The notes beneath the pieces are model-generated. The model searched no databases and was not told where the DNA came from. It was given only the letters and a program-made list of their open reading frames with translations. From Artocarpus heterophyllus (lineage: Eukaryota; Streptophyta; Magnoliopsida; Rosales; Moraceae), in contig CM046345.1 of NCBI GenBank assembly GCA_025403435.1, positions 6,272,774-6,336,773 of the forward strand: 64,000 bases of DNA, read 5' to 3'. This document shows positions 46,260-58,366 of this stretch, piece after piece. How positions within the stretch are numbered: position 1 is the first letter of the stretch; each line of letters opens with the position of its first letter. A program made the translations under genes and the position numbers.

Positions 46260-47860
46260 TGATATCAATCGTTATATATCTATCGTGTATTTTTGTTACT
46301 ATGTTAGCACATACAATTAACTTAATAGTATCCAATCAATAACTGCATGTATTCAAACAACATAAATACATGCAAACATACACAATTACATGAACTCAAT
46401 ATCTTGCGTCATACATTTCATTTCCTTTACCTTCATACATTTCATTTCATAAGCATTCATACATTTCATTTCATAAACATTCATACATTTCATTTCATAA
46501 GCATTCATACATTTCATTTCATAAACATTCATTCATACATTTCATTTCATTCCTTTCATACATTTCATTTCATTTCCTTTCGTACATTTCGTTTCATTTC
46601 ATTTCCTTTCGTACATTTCGTTTCATTTCATTTCATGTCATTCACTTTCATGTATTTCATTTCATAAACCTCTTTCATTTCCTTTTTACATTCTCCATAA
46701 CATTACATGCATAACTAACATACATACATACATACTTTCCTTTCATACATAACTATTCATATCATCTTCGGGAGCAATTATCACTTCCGGCTACATATAC
46801 CTTCTTGCCAAGAAGGACACCATTAGCCAACATACATACATATACAAAGGCATCAAAGCCCAAAACTGTACTAATATCTCATCTATGTACGTCATAATAC
46901 ACAAAGATTTTCTTATGAATTTTTTTTTTTGGTCGAACTCGACTTTAAACATGTCACTATATTCGGAACCCTCCTTTGGATTCCTCTTCTTCCTCCATAT
47001 CCTAATCAGTCGACTTATCATCACTTGCGATTATAGGCTCTGAAGACACAGGCTCTTCATCAATGTTATCATTATTATCATCATCATCATCCATACCTAC
47101 TGGAGGATCTTCTAATGGTGCGCCTACATTCTGGTCTGCATGTAATGCCGCCATAAGAGAATCATGGATACTAAGGTAATTTCAAGGATACGGTATTTGC
47201 TGCTGGACCACATTGGGAAGATTTCTCCAAACCAGATCTTAAATGCACCGTAAGGGTAATTGTGGTGGAATTAATGGTACCATAGTACCGTGAAATTTAA
47301 GAATGTAATGATCTACTGGTTCGCCTACGTATCATCCTTATACCGATCTTACTCATAGGTACAATCGGTGTCTCCCATCCGCTCATAACATCGAAATCAC
47401 CTAGACTGGAATAACGTTTGCTGGTGGTATGGGTGCAACTTAGCTAGAATTTGTCCTCTAAAACCTTACCAATCCCGTGGTTGCTTGTTAGGTTCAATCG
47501 TTAACCATATACTAAGGCTTCCCTCATCAACAATCCTGAGGCCAATAAAACTAGAAGATGTTGTGGCATATGACAAGCGTTAAAAATCACTTCAACTAAG
47601 CCATTCAGTCTACACCATTGGCTGTCGACTCCCATAATGCCGCGGTGGCATCTCCTCTTGAAAAGCAATGTTGGCTCTTCGATTAGCATCCATATCACGA
47701 TCATGATGCGGCTTCGCCATATACTATATTTATTGTCGTAATTAACATAACAGTGTCATATAAAGTAGTACTGAACATTCTTATACTTAAAATCAAGCTA
47801 TCTTACTTGAGCTATGGCAATGGAGCAGACGACGATGTGTAGTAGGATGGCAAGATTTTC
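46260..47860 (-). other. leader between primer site and gag, with a minisatellite
   Basis: About 1.6 kb without a supported gene. 46415-46665 is a minisatellite of ATACATTTCATTTCATAA-type units (about 24 bp, drifting into shorter CATTT units). A (TCA)n run lies near 47075-47092. Frames on either strand here follow the repeats. Confidence 0.6.
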
Positions 47861-47872
47861 GCTCTGATACCA
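47861..47872 (-). other. primer binding site (initiator Met tRNA)
   Basis: On the - strand TGGTATCAGAGC, two bases inside the 5' LTR boundary at 47875. It is identical to the site of the LARD-like element, so both are primed by the same tRNA. Confidence 0.95.
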
Positions 47873-47874
47873 AC

Positions 47875-50800
47875 TGTCACAACCCGCCTTTTCGGGTTGT
47901 GATAAAACTCTTTCTTACTTATTTTAGGGAAAAAATTTAGGAAATTTTTTTTTTACGAAAATAAATATTTACTTACATTAACTTTGATAACTCCCAAAAT
48001 ACTTTCACATACTTGTATTTACATAATTAATACTTTTACTTTCATAACATCTTTCTTTTAATCATTTCATATCAAAATAACTTTAAACATGCGTAGCGGA
48101 AAACATTATAGCAGCGGACTCCATACCCAATCTGCACACCTCATCCGTCCGCCAGCTCATCATTACGACTCATTCTGACCTTTTCGTCGGAATACCTACA
48201 GCATGAAAAACTTAATGAGGTAACGGCCAGTAAGTCCCATAAATCCCACATGGATATTCACATGAATGCATGAATCAATTATGCTTTCTTATAAACTTTC
48301 TTTATTCTCATCATTTCTTATCTTTACTAGGGCCCAAGTGTTCGTACCATTGCGCAATTTCATTTAGGTCTACGTAACACCGTGACTGTAACATATCCTT
48401 TAAACTCCCCTTGAGTTAGGAGCCGGTACGACACTTTTCTTAATTTCTGGTGATACATTTACCAGTCCATTTATTATGGTTGACATACCATGCATGAAGT
48501 GATAATTACATATTATCCATGAAACATAAATTCTCTTGCATAGCATAGTACACACAGGTACTTACTTTTTATACACACTGGTACACATTAATATACGCAC
48601 AGGTATATAGCATAACGTACTCACAGGTACTTAACATAAAATGTACACACAGATACCTACTTTATACATACTCAAGTATTTATCATTGTACACACAGGTA
48701 CGAAATCATGATACACATGCTCATTTTCATTATTGTACACACAGGTACACAACATATTATACACACAGGTACAAAATCATGGTACACATGCTCATTTTCA
48801 TTATTGTACATACAAGTACATAACAGCTTGTACACACTGGTACACATTAATATGCTCACACTTATTCATACATGACTATACCCCTATGTATTCATATCAT
48901 GGCAAACATACAAGTTTACACTTAATTATACGCACAAGTATACATATACATACATTTCTTTCTAAACCTATATTCCATACTGTAGGTGGAAAGGGTACTT
49001 ACTTGATGCGAATGTCAGGCGACTTAACCTCGATTTCCCTTCTCCTAGACTCCTAGGATCCTGTTGACCAATTACAAAGCCATTAGCCAAATTTCACTAT
49101 GTTCCGATACGAAACATCTGTTAGTTAATAAATTGAGTTGTATTACTATGTACAACTCTAAAAACCACTGGTTTTTCTTATTTCTATCTAACTTTACCCT
49201 ATCGTTTGTAACGAAAGGTGGGAACCTTTTTAGTCGTTCTCTTATTCCATTGGAAACATTTCAAAACGGTTCGGGTTATTTGGACAAAATGACGATTTTG
49301 CCCTTCGTGGGTTTACTAACCTACCCGAGCTCGATTTCGTTATTCTTACGAAAATAACCACATACTAATTTCAAAATAACACCCTAGTGGGTCAAATCTC
49401 TTTATTTCTCAATTATGCCCAATTTTCATAAAACTTTACGGTTTAGTCCCTGAACTGAAAATTTTGACGATTTTACCCCCAGGACTAAAATTTACTTCTT
49501 TGCATCAAAATTTCCTATTTTTCTCAAGGATCATTTTTACTTAAGGTACCATACCTTAAATCATTTGCAAAAATAACATTTTTACCATTTAACACTTTTT
49601 TCACTTTTAATATATTCTTGAAAAATCAAAAACTCACAAACGATTGAGTTTTTAGACAAACCGTCCTGTGATCTAATAGTTTCATCGAAATCTACAACTT
49701 TCATGTTTTAAATTTTCCCAAAATCTCACTGTACAGGGGCGTTTTTGACTATTTTTCAAATCTGCCGAGAAGGAACTTTTTCTTTCAATTTAGTCCCTAT
49801 GGTATTTTTACAAAAATCCGTTTCAAACTTGCCATTCTACCCCTGCAGAAACCATTCCATGCCTTAATCCATACATTCTCATGCTCAAACATCTCTTTTA
49901 CAAAGTCAAACATCAAAATTACAAAATAACACTTTTTGCAAAAATTGTCATTTTGCACCATAAACCAAAGTTTCACAACTCAAACTTGCCAATCATCACA
50001 TATACATAAAATTCCAGCAAATACATGCTCAAAACCCCTCATGGGTTTGAAAGAATAAAATCAAAACAAAATTCAAAACTTTAAACTTTAAAACTTACCC
50101 AAATAAAACTTTTTTGGATTTCTAACCTTCAAAGGCTTCTTGAACTTCTTCTTGGACTTCCTTTTCATGCAAAAATAGCATGGATTAATCTTTGCCCTTT
50201 ACCCATGAAAAATCCCTTGAAAACTCATGAAAAAGTTTAGAATTTTACCTTAAAACTTGTAGGAAATCCTTGTTCTTGCTTGTAAAACTTGTTTGGGGTT
50301 ATTTTTGCAAAGTTTAGGGGCTGAAAAATTTTTTTAGAGACCTGGACATGGCTGCCGAATCTTGGAAGGAAAGAAAGGAAGTGAATTTTTGTGATAACTT
50401 TGCCTTAAATGCATCCTTATCACATTTGGTGACTCATGGTAACCCATGAGTATACCACTAGGTGTCCTCATCTTATTGGGCCACATTGCATGGCTTGTTG
50501 GCCCAATAGAATTCAAACAAATGTCCACTTTGTGGAGTTAAAAATTTATACTGTGTAATTTTTTACCACACAGTATTTTTCCTATACTACCATGGTCAAT
50601 TCAGTGTACTTTCTATCCTTAGACTGTATAAAAATATTTAACTTACTTTTCGTTCACTTTTGGAGGCCAATCATAACATTTTTCGTATCTGCGTTTTCAT
50701 TTAGCAGTATTCTTATACTGCTCTGGCCTCCTTTCTACCCCCGGTTAGGGTTAGGACAACCTCTATGTCCTATTTACATTCTAATCATTCATTCGTTTAT

Positions 50801-51076
50801 ATCACAATTTCACAATTAATTGTGACATGAAATTCATTTTATGGATATTATGTACAAATCTCTGAGTCATCAAACTCATAAAATTTGTATTTTACAATAT
50901 CCACCATTGCATTACATATGCCATAAAATTTGCAATCAATGCCGCTCATTCATATTTTATTGTAATTTTCACAAAAATTACAATTTTTACAAAATTTCAC
51001 ATTTTTAAGAATAAATTTATTAATTAAACCTAATTAAATATTAGGTTTTATTGATGACGTTTTCTCAGTCATTACA
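47875..51076 (-). repeat. 5' LTR of the chromovirus
   Basis: 3202 bp. In element sense it begins TGTAATGACTGAG and ends GGGTTGTGACA. It contains, in element sense, CAGTAT motifs in U3, a CT/GA leader, an intron-like interval (50248 down to 48196) and a cluster of GTACCTGTGTGTA repeats (48540-48860). Open frames in it (for example 50334-50528) occur identically in the other LTR and have no known product. Confidence 0.95.
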
Positions 51077-51081
51077 TAACT

Positions 51082-52798
51082 AGTATTTCTATACACCACA
51101 TGAAACTTGTTGTCAAAACAGTATTGAAAGTGGCTAAAACTTGTTGTCAAAACAGTATTGAAAGATAGCCACTGGGACATGAAAGTGAGAGTCTAAACTT
51201 CATCTAATAAGATACTATGAATCCAAATAACGTTACACAAGCAAACTTAGCTTCTAAATTTGAAGATCTTCTTGTGAATTTAAAAATGACCAGTTGATTT
51301 CCTTATCATGAGTTTTTTTTTGTTTGTTTTCTTGGAGGAACCTTATCATGAGTTTCAAAAATTTAATAGACAAGTTGATTTCTTGTATTATTTCTACTAC
51401 ATCTATCTACCTTGTAAACCCACTAGCCAATTCTAATATTAAAATATTAGACAATGAAATAATTATCATAAAAAAGAGAAAGATGATCAATTTGTTGTTC
51501 TATAGTCTTTCAATGAAATATTCAAAGCTCAAATGGCCTTCTATATTCAAATTTTAAAAAAAAAGCCTCCTATATTGAAGGAAACGAGAATGCTTTCTAC
51601 TATTACATGTTTCAGCCTTAATAGGTCTTTGAGTAGGCAAGTCAATAAGAAAAACAAACAAGAAAAAGAAAAAATTAACCATGTTCTGGTTTGTTACTAA
51701 AAAGTCTTAAAGACAAAAAAGAAAAGAAAAGAAAAGGAGAAAAAAAGACTTCTTCTTAAAATTAATTGGTCCTTAATTCCTTCATAAAATAAGCATACTC
51801 ATTGGACTATTTGTATCACTTGCCAAAAGCAATTTTTTCAATAGTGTAATATAACTGAACTAATTGACAAAGAAAGGTCATGAAAAGACTTTGAGATGAT
51901 TTTTCTGCGTAAATGATCTATGGACATAATAGGTTTCAAACTAAAATCTTTTTAGTTGGTTTCCTTAGTATATACTTTTGACCTTAAAATTGTCCCCTCA
52001 AAAGCCCAAAAAAAAAAAAAAGGCCCCTTTAAAGTAGTTTCCCTTCTTGCGTATTTTATCACGGTTGGGTCACAAAAACATGTTCACCATGTCCATGATT
52101 GCCAACACATTTTTAGATAAGTTCATCAGTGCCAAATTCCCTTTTGCTTAAAGACATTACAGTTGACCACTCACACGGTTTCACTCTACTTTTTTTTTTT
52201 CTTTTTCAATTCCCATTTGTCTCAATTAGGACCCCCGAAAAAAAGAAAAAAAAAAACCTCAAAAGAAAAAAAAATATATTTTTAGGTGAAGCTCTAGGTT
52301 TCCCCAATGTTTATCAAATGGGCAATTAAAGAATAAAGTAGAAAACAAACCAAGTCATGCCAACTAATTTGGCATTGCTTTCATTTTTTTTGTTTTTATC
52401 AGTTTCAAACCACAACGATCCAACCAACAACTATTATATCTTAATAGATTTTAGAAAACTATGCAAGTTTCACCTTTTTTCTTAATTAAAAATTATCGAC
52501 ACATTTTTTATTATTCTTTTTACAAAAGAATGTTCTAAGTGAGGTGCTATCCGGCGCCGCCGCGGCGCCCCACCGTAGGCCTTAATTACGCGTCAAACCA
52601 TAGTCAGCTCCGACACAAATTTGTTGGATGGTTACTTTAAAAATCCATAAATTTTAAGTCTGAATTATTTGATTAAATCCTAGGTGACTCACCAATGGCG
52701 TCAGCTCAAAATACTGGCCAATAAAGATATAGAAACGTGTTCGCAACTCGTTGACCAGGTTGCAGGATCACACCATAGGATTGCAACACCTGATTCTG
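51082..52798. other. intergenic between the chromovirus and the BT gene
   Basis: No gene seen. A short direct repeat (AACTTGTTGTCAAAACAGTATTG) recurs at about 51107 and 51139. Poly-A/T-rich runs near 52010 and 52190-52275. A 17 bp GC palindrome lies at 52553-52569 (GGCGCCGC-C-GCGGCGCC). Confidence 0.55.
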
Positions 52799-52872
52799 CC
52801 ACGTGGAGTTTTTATCAGACACGTGGAGTAAGATGGTGAGTTGGAATGGATGAGAACAAAGTGCCACGTAGG
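52799..52872 (+). promoter_or_regulatory. cluster of three ABRE/G-box-like sites
   Basis: CCACGTGG at 52799-52806, ACACGTGG at 52819-52826 and CCACGTAGG at 52864-52872. CACGTG cores bind bZIP and bHLH factors in plants (light, clock, ABA). They lie about 1.4 kb upstream of the BT start codon. The link to that gene is inference from position. Confidence 0.5.
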
Positions 52873-53901
52873 ACAATTTAAAATTGGTTCTTTCCGAGCC
52901 CCAAGAGGCAAGAGCCGTTTAATATGAACCGTGCTCTTCAAGAGTTAAGCCTATTTTGGTCATTTCGGTGAGATGATTGGTTTTATCCTTGCCACATCAG
53001 ATCCAGAAAGGTCACAAAAATCCGTTTAATAATTTTGATCGTTCCAAGTTGGCAGGGATAAATTTTATGAATATTTGGTTATTGATTTAGCTAAATTTTT
53101 ATGTTCCCCACGCGCCTCTAAACCAAAATGCAGTGATCATGCGAACGTTTTTATGAGTTGATGGAGTTCTGTTGAAATAAGTTTGAAAAATGGTGGGAAG
53201 GAATTTGATTAATAACATCAACACAAATCGTGTTCAGAGATTGAGTTAGAAAAATTAGTCAAGAGAGGCGTAATGTATACTAACATTACAAAGAAAAAAT
53301 AAATATAAAGTATATAAAATTTGAGGGGAACAACATAATTTTAAAGAGACAGAGTATAATTTTAAGTAAGGTGGAGTACAATTTTTATTAAGTTCTATTT
53401 GCAATATTGAAAGAAAAAAGTTTAGAGAAGGTGTACATCCTCGTTCAATCATTTCCCTCTCGTCCGTGTGTAGCTCCATCATGGCTTTCTAAGTTAAATA
53501 GAAGGCCAAGAAAAAGGAATCTTAAGTAACTTTTAAAGTAGAGGAGACTAACCTCCAATCAAAACTTTTGTTTTTGTTACTAACGTTCTTTAATTTCCTT
53601 GTACTAATAATTATTCTTTTGATTAATTTTCTTCTTACCTCCTCCCAATAAAAATAATTTCAAATTTAGCATTGTATATACTTTTGTGCTCCACGAGAAA
53701 CCTAAGCCAATATTTTTTTATTATATTACTCAAAAATTAAGATTTTTTCCCTTTTGACTAATAATTGTAATACACATAAGCATAATCCTATACGAGATCT
53801 TGAAAAACAATATAATAACAATAAAAGTCGCATAAATAATAAGCCTTAATCAGATTTTCTTTCCAAATACTGGAAAGAAAGAAAATCCACATCATTAATC
53901 C

Positions 53902-53934
<33 letters not shown>
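52873..53934. other. upstream flank of the BT gene, no gene seen
   Basis: AT-rich. (ATA)n microsatellite at 53902-53931. The 75-codon - strand frame near 53255-53482 has no motif. Confidence 0.5.
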
Positions 53935-53940
53935 CACGTG
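53935..53940 (+). promoter_or_regulatory. proximal G-box
   Basis: CACGTG about 150 bp upstream of the TATA box of the BT gene, directly after the ATA microsatellite. BT-family genes in Arabidopsis respond to clock, light, sugar and hormones, so a G-box here is plausible; its function is not shown by sequence. Confidence 0.5.
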
Positions 53941-54088
53941 ATTCTTTTCCTTTCCAAAAGAACAGGCCTTTTATCGTTGATCCACCACTCTCCCGCCAGC
54001 GCGTCGCAGCTTTGTTCCCAAACACCTCATTGCTTCGCTGTCAATACTTTCTCTCTCTAGATTTTGTTTCTCTCCTAGTTGCTCTGTC

Positions 54089-54095
54089 TATAAAA
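54089..54095 (+). promoter_or_regulatory. TATA box of the BT gene
   Basis: TATAAAA lies 130 bp upstream of the start codon and is followed by a pyrimidine-rich leader (CTCCTCTATTCTCCTTGTCTC). This position suggests transcription from about 54120. Confidence 0.65.
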
Positions 54096-54224
54096 CCAGA
54101 AAGAAGGAGAACAAGCCCTTACCTTACTAAACTCCTCTATTCTCCTTGTCTCAATCTCACCAAAAAAAAAAAACTCCATTTTTGCCCTCTTTTGAGCTCT
54201 GATATTTCTCTCTCTGAGCAAGAA

Positions 54225-57200
54225 ATGGGAATCGACTCAATCAATCTCGACGATCTCTACGGCATTTCTCAGACGAAATCCGATCTCCGCCGCGAATTGC
54301 CGGAATCCGACGTCAGTATTCTTACTTCCGACGGCCTCCGAATCCCCGTCCACTCTAGCGTCCTGGTAAGAGATCTGACTTTTCAGCAAATCTTCTGTAA
54401 TTTCACTGAAAATTTCTTTCTTCGACAAAAAGTTCGTAAAAATCGGATTTTTTTCACCGCTTTTTTGTTGTTGAAGGTTTCGGTTTCGCCGGTGTTCGAG
54501 AGCATCATGGACCGGCCACGAAAGCACCGGAGCTCCGAGAAACTCATTCCGATCCTCGGCGTCCCTCGAGACGCCGTCGTTTCGTTCGTTCGGTTCCTCT
54601 ACTCCGCAAGGTCAGTGGATGTTTCTCGTATAATTTCCGTAGTTGGATTCGTCGTCGTTCAATCAGACGGTCTATACACGTTTTCGACGTTCTTTGCGTG
54701 ATTAAGGATATTCAAGCAGCTTCGTTTGAATCGAAACTAATTGTTTAATGAGTGCTATTAACTAATATTCCACCAGAAGAAAAGTTGTTTCTGGCTTTTA
54801 ATTTGAAGAAAATCTTTTGGAATGACGAAAATATCCGTCGTTCAGGTGTGCGGAGGAGCATTTGGAGAAGTATGGAATCCACCTCCTGGCGCTGTCCCAT
54901 GTTTACTTAGTCCCACAGCTGAAGCAGATCTGCAGCAAGCACTTGGCTCTGCGGCTGACGACTGAGAACGTCGTCGACGTACTCCAACTCGCCAGGCTCT
55001 GCGACGCACCTGATCTTTACCTCAAATGCATGAAGCTCATTTCTAGCCATTTCAAGGCCGTGGAGAGCAGCGAAGGGTGGAAATTCCTACAAGACCATGA
55101 TCCTTGGCTTGAACTTGAAATCTTGCAGTTCATCGACGAGGCCGAAACGGTAATTTCACCCATTTATGTTATTTCCTTTTCGTACAAATTTACGTGATAA
55201 TGAGAGTAATTTTTTAGTACTAGTGTACGTGTAATACGTGAGTAATTAATAGTCACAAAATTTTAAATTTTGGTGTGACATGAGATATCAAAATGGCATT
55301 CTTTCATGATGTGATTTTGATAAAATAGAAAGCTGCTAAATTTTATCAAAAATTTAAGTTGACATGTGAATTGAAATTTTATATAATTCTGTTTTAATCG
55401 TCTTATCTGTATTAATTTCTTTAAATTCCACGTATTTTTTGTTCTGTGTTGATGTAATTTTGATAAAAAATCTAATGTTATGTTCAAAAACAACAGAAAC
55501 CCGCTAAGTTTGTCAAAAAATTTAAAGTTGATATGTGAATTAGATTTTTGTAATTAGTGAAATGAAAAATTTTTTTTTTATTTATTTTGATGTGATTTTG
55601 ATTAAATAGAATGTTTTCTCTAGAAACAATAGATAAGTTCCAAGTTTTATTGAAAAAATGAGTTGTAAACTTGTTGATTATTACCAGTTTTTGAAATGAC
55701 TAAAATGACCCCATATTATTTTGTGTAACAGAGGAAGAAGAGGACAAGAAGGCACAGGGAAGCGCAAAGCTTGTATTTGCAGCTGAGCGAGGCGATGGAG
55801 TGCTTGGAGCACATATGCACAGAAGGGTGCACGAGCGTTGGGCCGTACGACATGGAGCCTGGGAGGCAGAAAGCCCCATGCAGCAAATACGCCACGTGTC
55901 ACGGCGTCCAGATGTCGATCAGGCACTTTGCCACGTGTCAGAAGAGGGTCAATGGAGGGTGCTTACGTTGCAAGCGGATGTGGCAGCTTCTGAGGCTCCA
56001 CTCGTCCATCTGTGAACGATCGGACTCATGCAGGGTCCCTCTTTGCAGGTAAAATCAAAAAACAGTTCTAATTCTTTGTCGTTTTTAATATAAGGGGAAC
56101 AAAAACAAGATAAAGACATTTTAGCTTTTCAGGATAGTAAGGGTAGTGTCTTTGGTACCCTCATAGGTTTTTGTCGTTTTTAATTGATAAAGTGGACCTG
56201 GAAGAATTTCAAGTCCTTATATGTCTTTGAAGTGCTTTTCACGTGATGTATTACAATTACTGTACTAATTTTGTATCAATTAGGAAAATGTCAATCTAGG
56301 GGGCAGATTTTTTTTCCCTTGACGAATCCCTACTTCGTACGTTGTTGATATTTTAGGTGTGGCTGTTGGTCTGTCATAATCGCTTAGGCTGTGAATTATG
56401 AAAGTGTAGGTTTTGTTTTTGCGGTTCCTAACAAAAAGGGAGATTTCTCCGTGTCTCATAATAAATATCTTTTTTTTTTTAACCGGTAATTCTGTTAAAA
56501 AAAAAAAAAGTAATTTTGACTGAATCTTGTAATAAGAAAAATCCTATTGGTCAGACTTTCTACGGGAGAAAGATTTGCTCCCGTTTAACCAAGGTGATTT
56601 TTATCATAAACTTAGTTATAAATAATATAAAATTATTATATGCTACAGTAAAAAAAATTAAAACAATACAAAATTTTTACATGATACATTAAAAATGGTT
56701 TCTATCACTAACCAAACATCCTTAAAAAAAAAATCATAGACTCTAGAATAAGCTTTTATGTCGCCATTAGAATCTATCAAAATCATGATACATTAAAAAT
56801 GGTTTCTGTCACTAACCAAACATCCTTAAAAAAAAAATCATAGACTCTAGAATAAGCTTTTATGTCGCCATTAGAATCTATCAAAATCATGGCTTTGACA
56901 CATCCCACTGGTTGAGAGGAACAGAACATGATAAATGATACATCACACCGTGCCAATAAAGCCGGGAAAGAAGGATCACATTTTTCTCTAGGCCTTACTA
57001 ATTCTAATTTTATTTCTTCGATTTATTACAAGAAAATGAAAAAGGTGAAAGGATCATAGTCATAACCAACGACACTCTTAACAACTGGTTGACAGAAAGA
57101 AATATCTTTTAGGTTGGAAGGATTTTTCTTTTAGGTGAGGCTTTATTAGGTTGAAAAGATGGAATAAGAGAGACCGATAATGATTATGCTAAAAAAAAAT

Positions 57201-57554
57201 CGTTAATGCAGGTCTTAAATCCATTACCAGTCAAATTAGATGTCGTTTTCTGGGGGGCATTAGTTGGCCGCACCATGTTTGGCCAGTCTTGTAGTTTTCT
57301 TCATTTCACTTTTTCAGCTTTGTCGTTATGTCAATTATGAAGCAGTTGAGGCCCTATTTTTCATCACACTGATTGGCGTTTGTGGTTTTGGTTAAATGGG
57401 CAGGCAATTCAAGTTGAAAATGCTGCATGAGAAAAAGAAGGATGATTCAAGGTGGAAGCTACTTGTGAAGAAGGTCGTTTCTGCTAAAACTATTTCTTCA
57501 TTGTCTCTGTCTAAAAGGAGGAGGGAAGAAGAAGTAGAAGAACAAAGAGTGTAA
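54225..57554 (+). CDS. BTB/POZ and TAZ zinc-finger protein (BT1/BT2-like), five exons
   Basis: Exons: 54225-54365, 54477-54610, 54846-55149, 55732-56048 and 57404-57554, all with GT-AG introns and compatible phases; 348 residues against about 360-370 usual for the family. Domains: BTB/POZ (about 27-100; LPESDVSILTSDG, PVHSSVL, SVSPVFE, ILGVPRDAVVSFVRFLYS), a BACK-like linker (KYGIHLLALSHVYLVPQLKQ, TENVVDVLQLARLCDAPDLY, EGWKFLQDHDPWLELEILQF), a basic stretch RKKRTRRHR, then TAZ (CLEHICTEGCTSVGP, CSKYATCHGVQMSIRHFATC, GCLRCKRMWQLLRLHSSIC, SCRVPLCRQFK) with its Cys/His ligands present. The C-terminus (RWKLLVKKVVSAKTISSLS) matches the calmodulin-binding tail of the family. Known role: CUL3 adaptor and transcriptional scaffold in nucleus and cytosol, acting in gametophyte development and in nutrient, sugar and hormone responses. 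It looks intact. The AATAAA at 57562-57567 is very close to the stop and may not be the used poly(A) signal. Confidence 0.95.
56680..56891. repeat. 104 bp tandem duplication in the last intron of the BT gene
   Basis: Two nearly identical adjacent copies (56680-56783 and 56784-56891) start CATGATACATTAAAAATGG and include ATCATAGACTCTAGAATAAG and TTATGTCGCCATTAGAATC. Only one base difference (TCTATC versus TCTGTC) was seen, so the duplication is young. Confidence 0.9.
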
Positions 57555-58366
57555 TGTAATTAATAAATTTCCTTGCTACAAGTTTTAGTGATAACAAGGG
57601 TCAGAAAAGTACTGAGAATTTGTTTTAAAAGTCACAAAAGAGTGTATTATAAAGGTCCACTTGGAAATGGGATTTTCCCTTCTTTTTTTTTGGTTAGTGT
57701 GGGTCTTTTTTTAGCGTAACAAGTAAAAAAGTAAAAGAAACCGCAGTCGTTAAAAAAGGGTTGTGGCAGTTTGTGTAATCCATAAAGAGGCAGTAGATGG
57801 GGGTGGAATTGCTTGTAATTTTGGATCCCCTTTATTTACGTACATGAAGTTTTATATCTTATATCTGTGTGCAGTTAGAATTATATTGTTTCATCTTACG
57901 TACCTGGATCAATCGTTTGTCAACAAAATAAACTAGAATTTGTAGTAGGTGAGACCTTATCAATAGAACACCGTTCTTAACCGTGACATTCATATTCATG
58001 TGATGGAATATGACGAAAATATGAGCGTATGACTATACCTACCGCCAAGGTTATTTTTTCTTATCCCACCACAAGATTCCATCATAATAAATAGTCTCCT
58101 AATGCGATTTTAAAAATTTATGCTGGGGAACCAACAGGATAGCTAGAAAAAAGCATGAACATAATTATTTGCCAAGAAAAAAGGATGTGTTTCTTGCTGC
58201 CCCATGGTGCCATCATTTTGTGCTTCCCAAGTAAGGGCCTAATTATGGTCCGAAAGTTTTATAGGATCCTCCATCATAGACCAAACCGAAAAACTTTTCT
58301 AAAAAACTTTCTTTTTCAAGAATTGAATTTTCATCCAATTAAAAATTAGTACGAAAAGAGATTCAA
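57555..58366. other. 3' flank of the BT gene, no further gene seen
   Basis: It presumably contains the BT 3' UTR. The 64-codon frame from 58155 has no recognisable domain. Confidence 0.5.

Larger units (their letters stand above)
38554..51076 (-). mobile_element. Ty3/gypsy chromovirus (Tekay/Del-like), complete structure, coding capacity lost
   Basis: A 12.5 kb element read on the - strand: 5' LTR 47875-51076, primer site 47861-47872, gag to integrase and chromodomain 46259-41770, polypurine tract 41755-41768, 3' LTR 38554-41754. The target duplication TAACT is perfect (38549-38553 and 51077-51081). The order gag-protease-RT-RNase H-integrase places it in Ty3/gypsy; a chromodomain-like tail and 3.2 kb LTRs point to the Tekay/Del clade (inference). 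A 195 bp sample (41012-41206 versus 50334-50528) looks identical in both LTRs, while other samples differ by a few percent. Many stops and frameshifts make it non-functional. Confidence 0.95.

Noticed and set aside
46415..46665. CRISPR-like array
   Set aside because: Units vary and drift in length with no constant spacer size; this is a plant minisatellite inside a retrotransposon.
46347..46667. 106-codon His/Phe-rich frame on +
   Set aside because: It is a translation of the CATTTCATA minisatellite, antisense to the gag leader.
50334..50528. 64-codon - strand frame repeated identically at 41012-41206, as a conserved small protein
   Set aside because: Identity is explained by the two positions being the same place in the two LTRs; no independent sign of coding selection.
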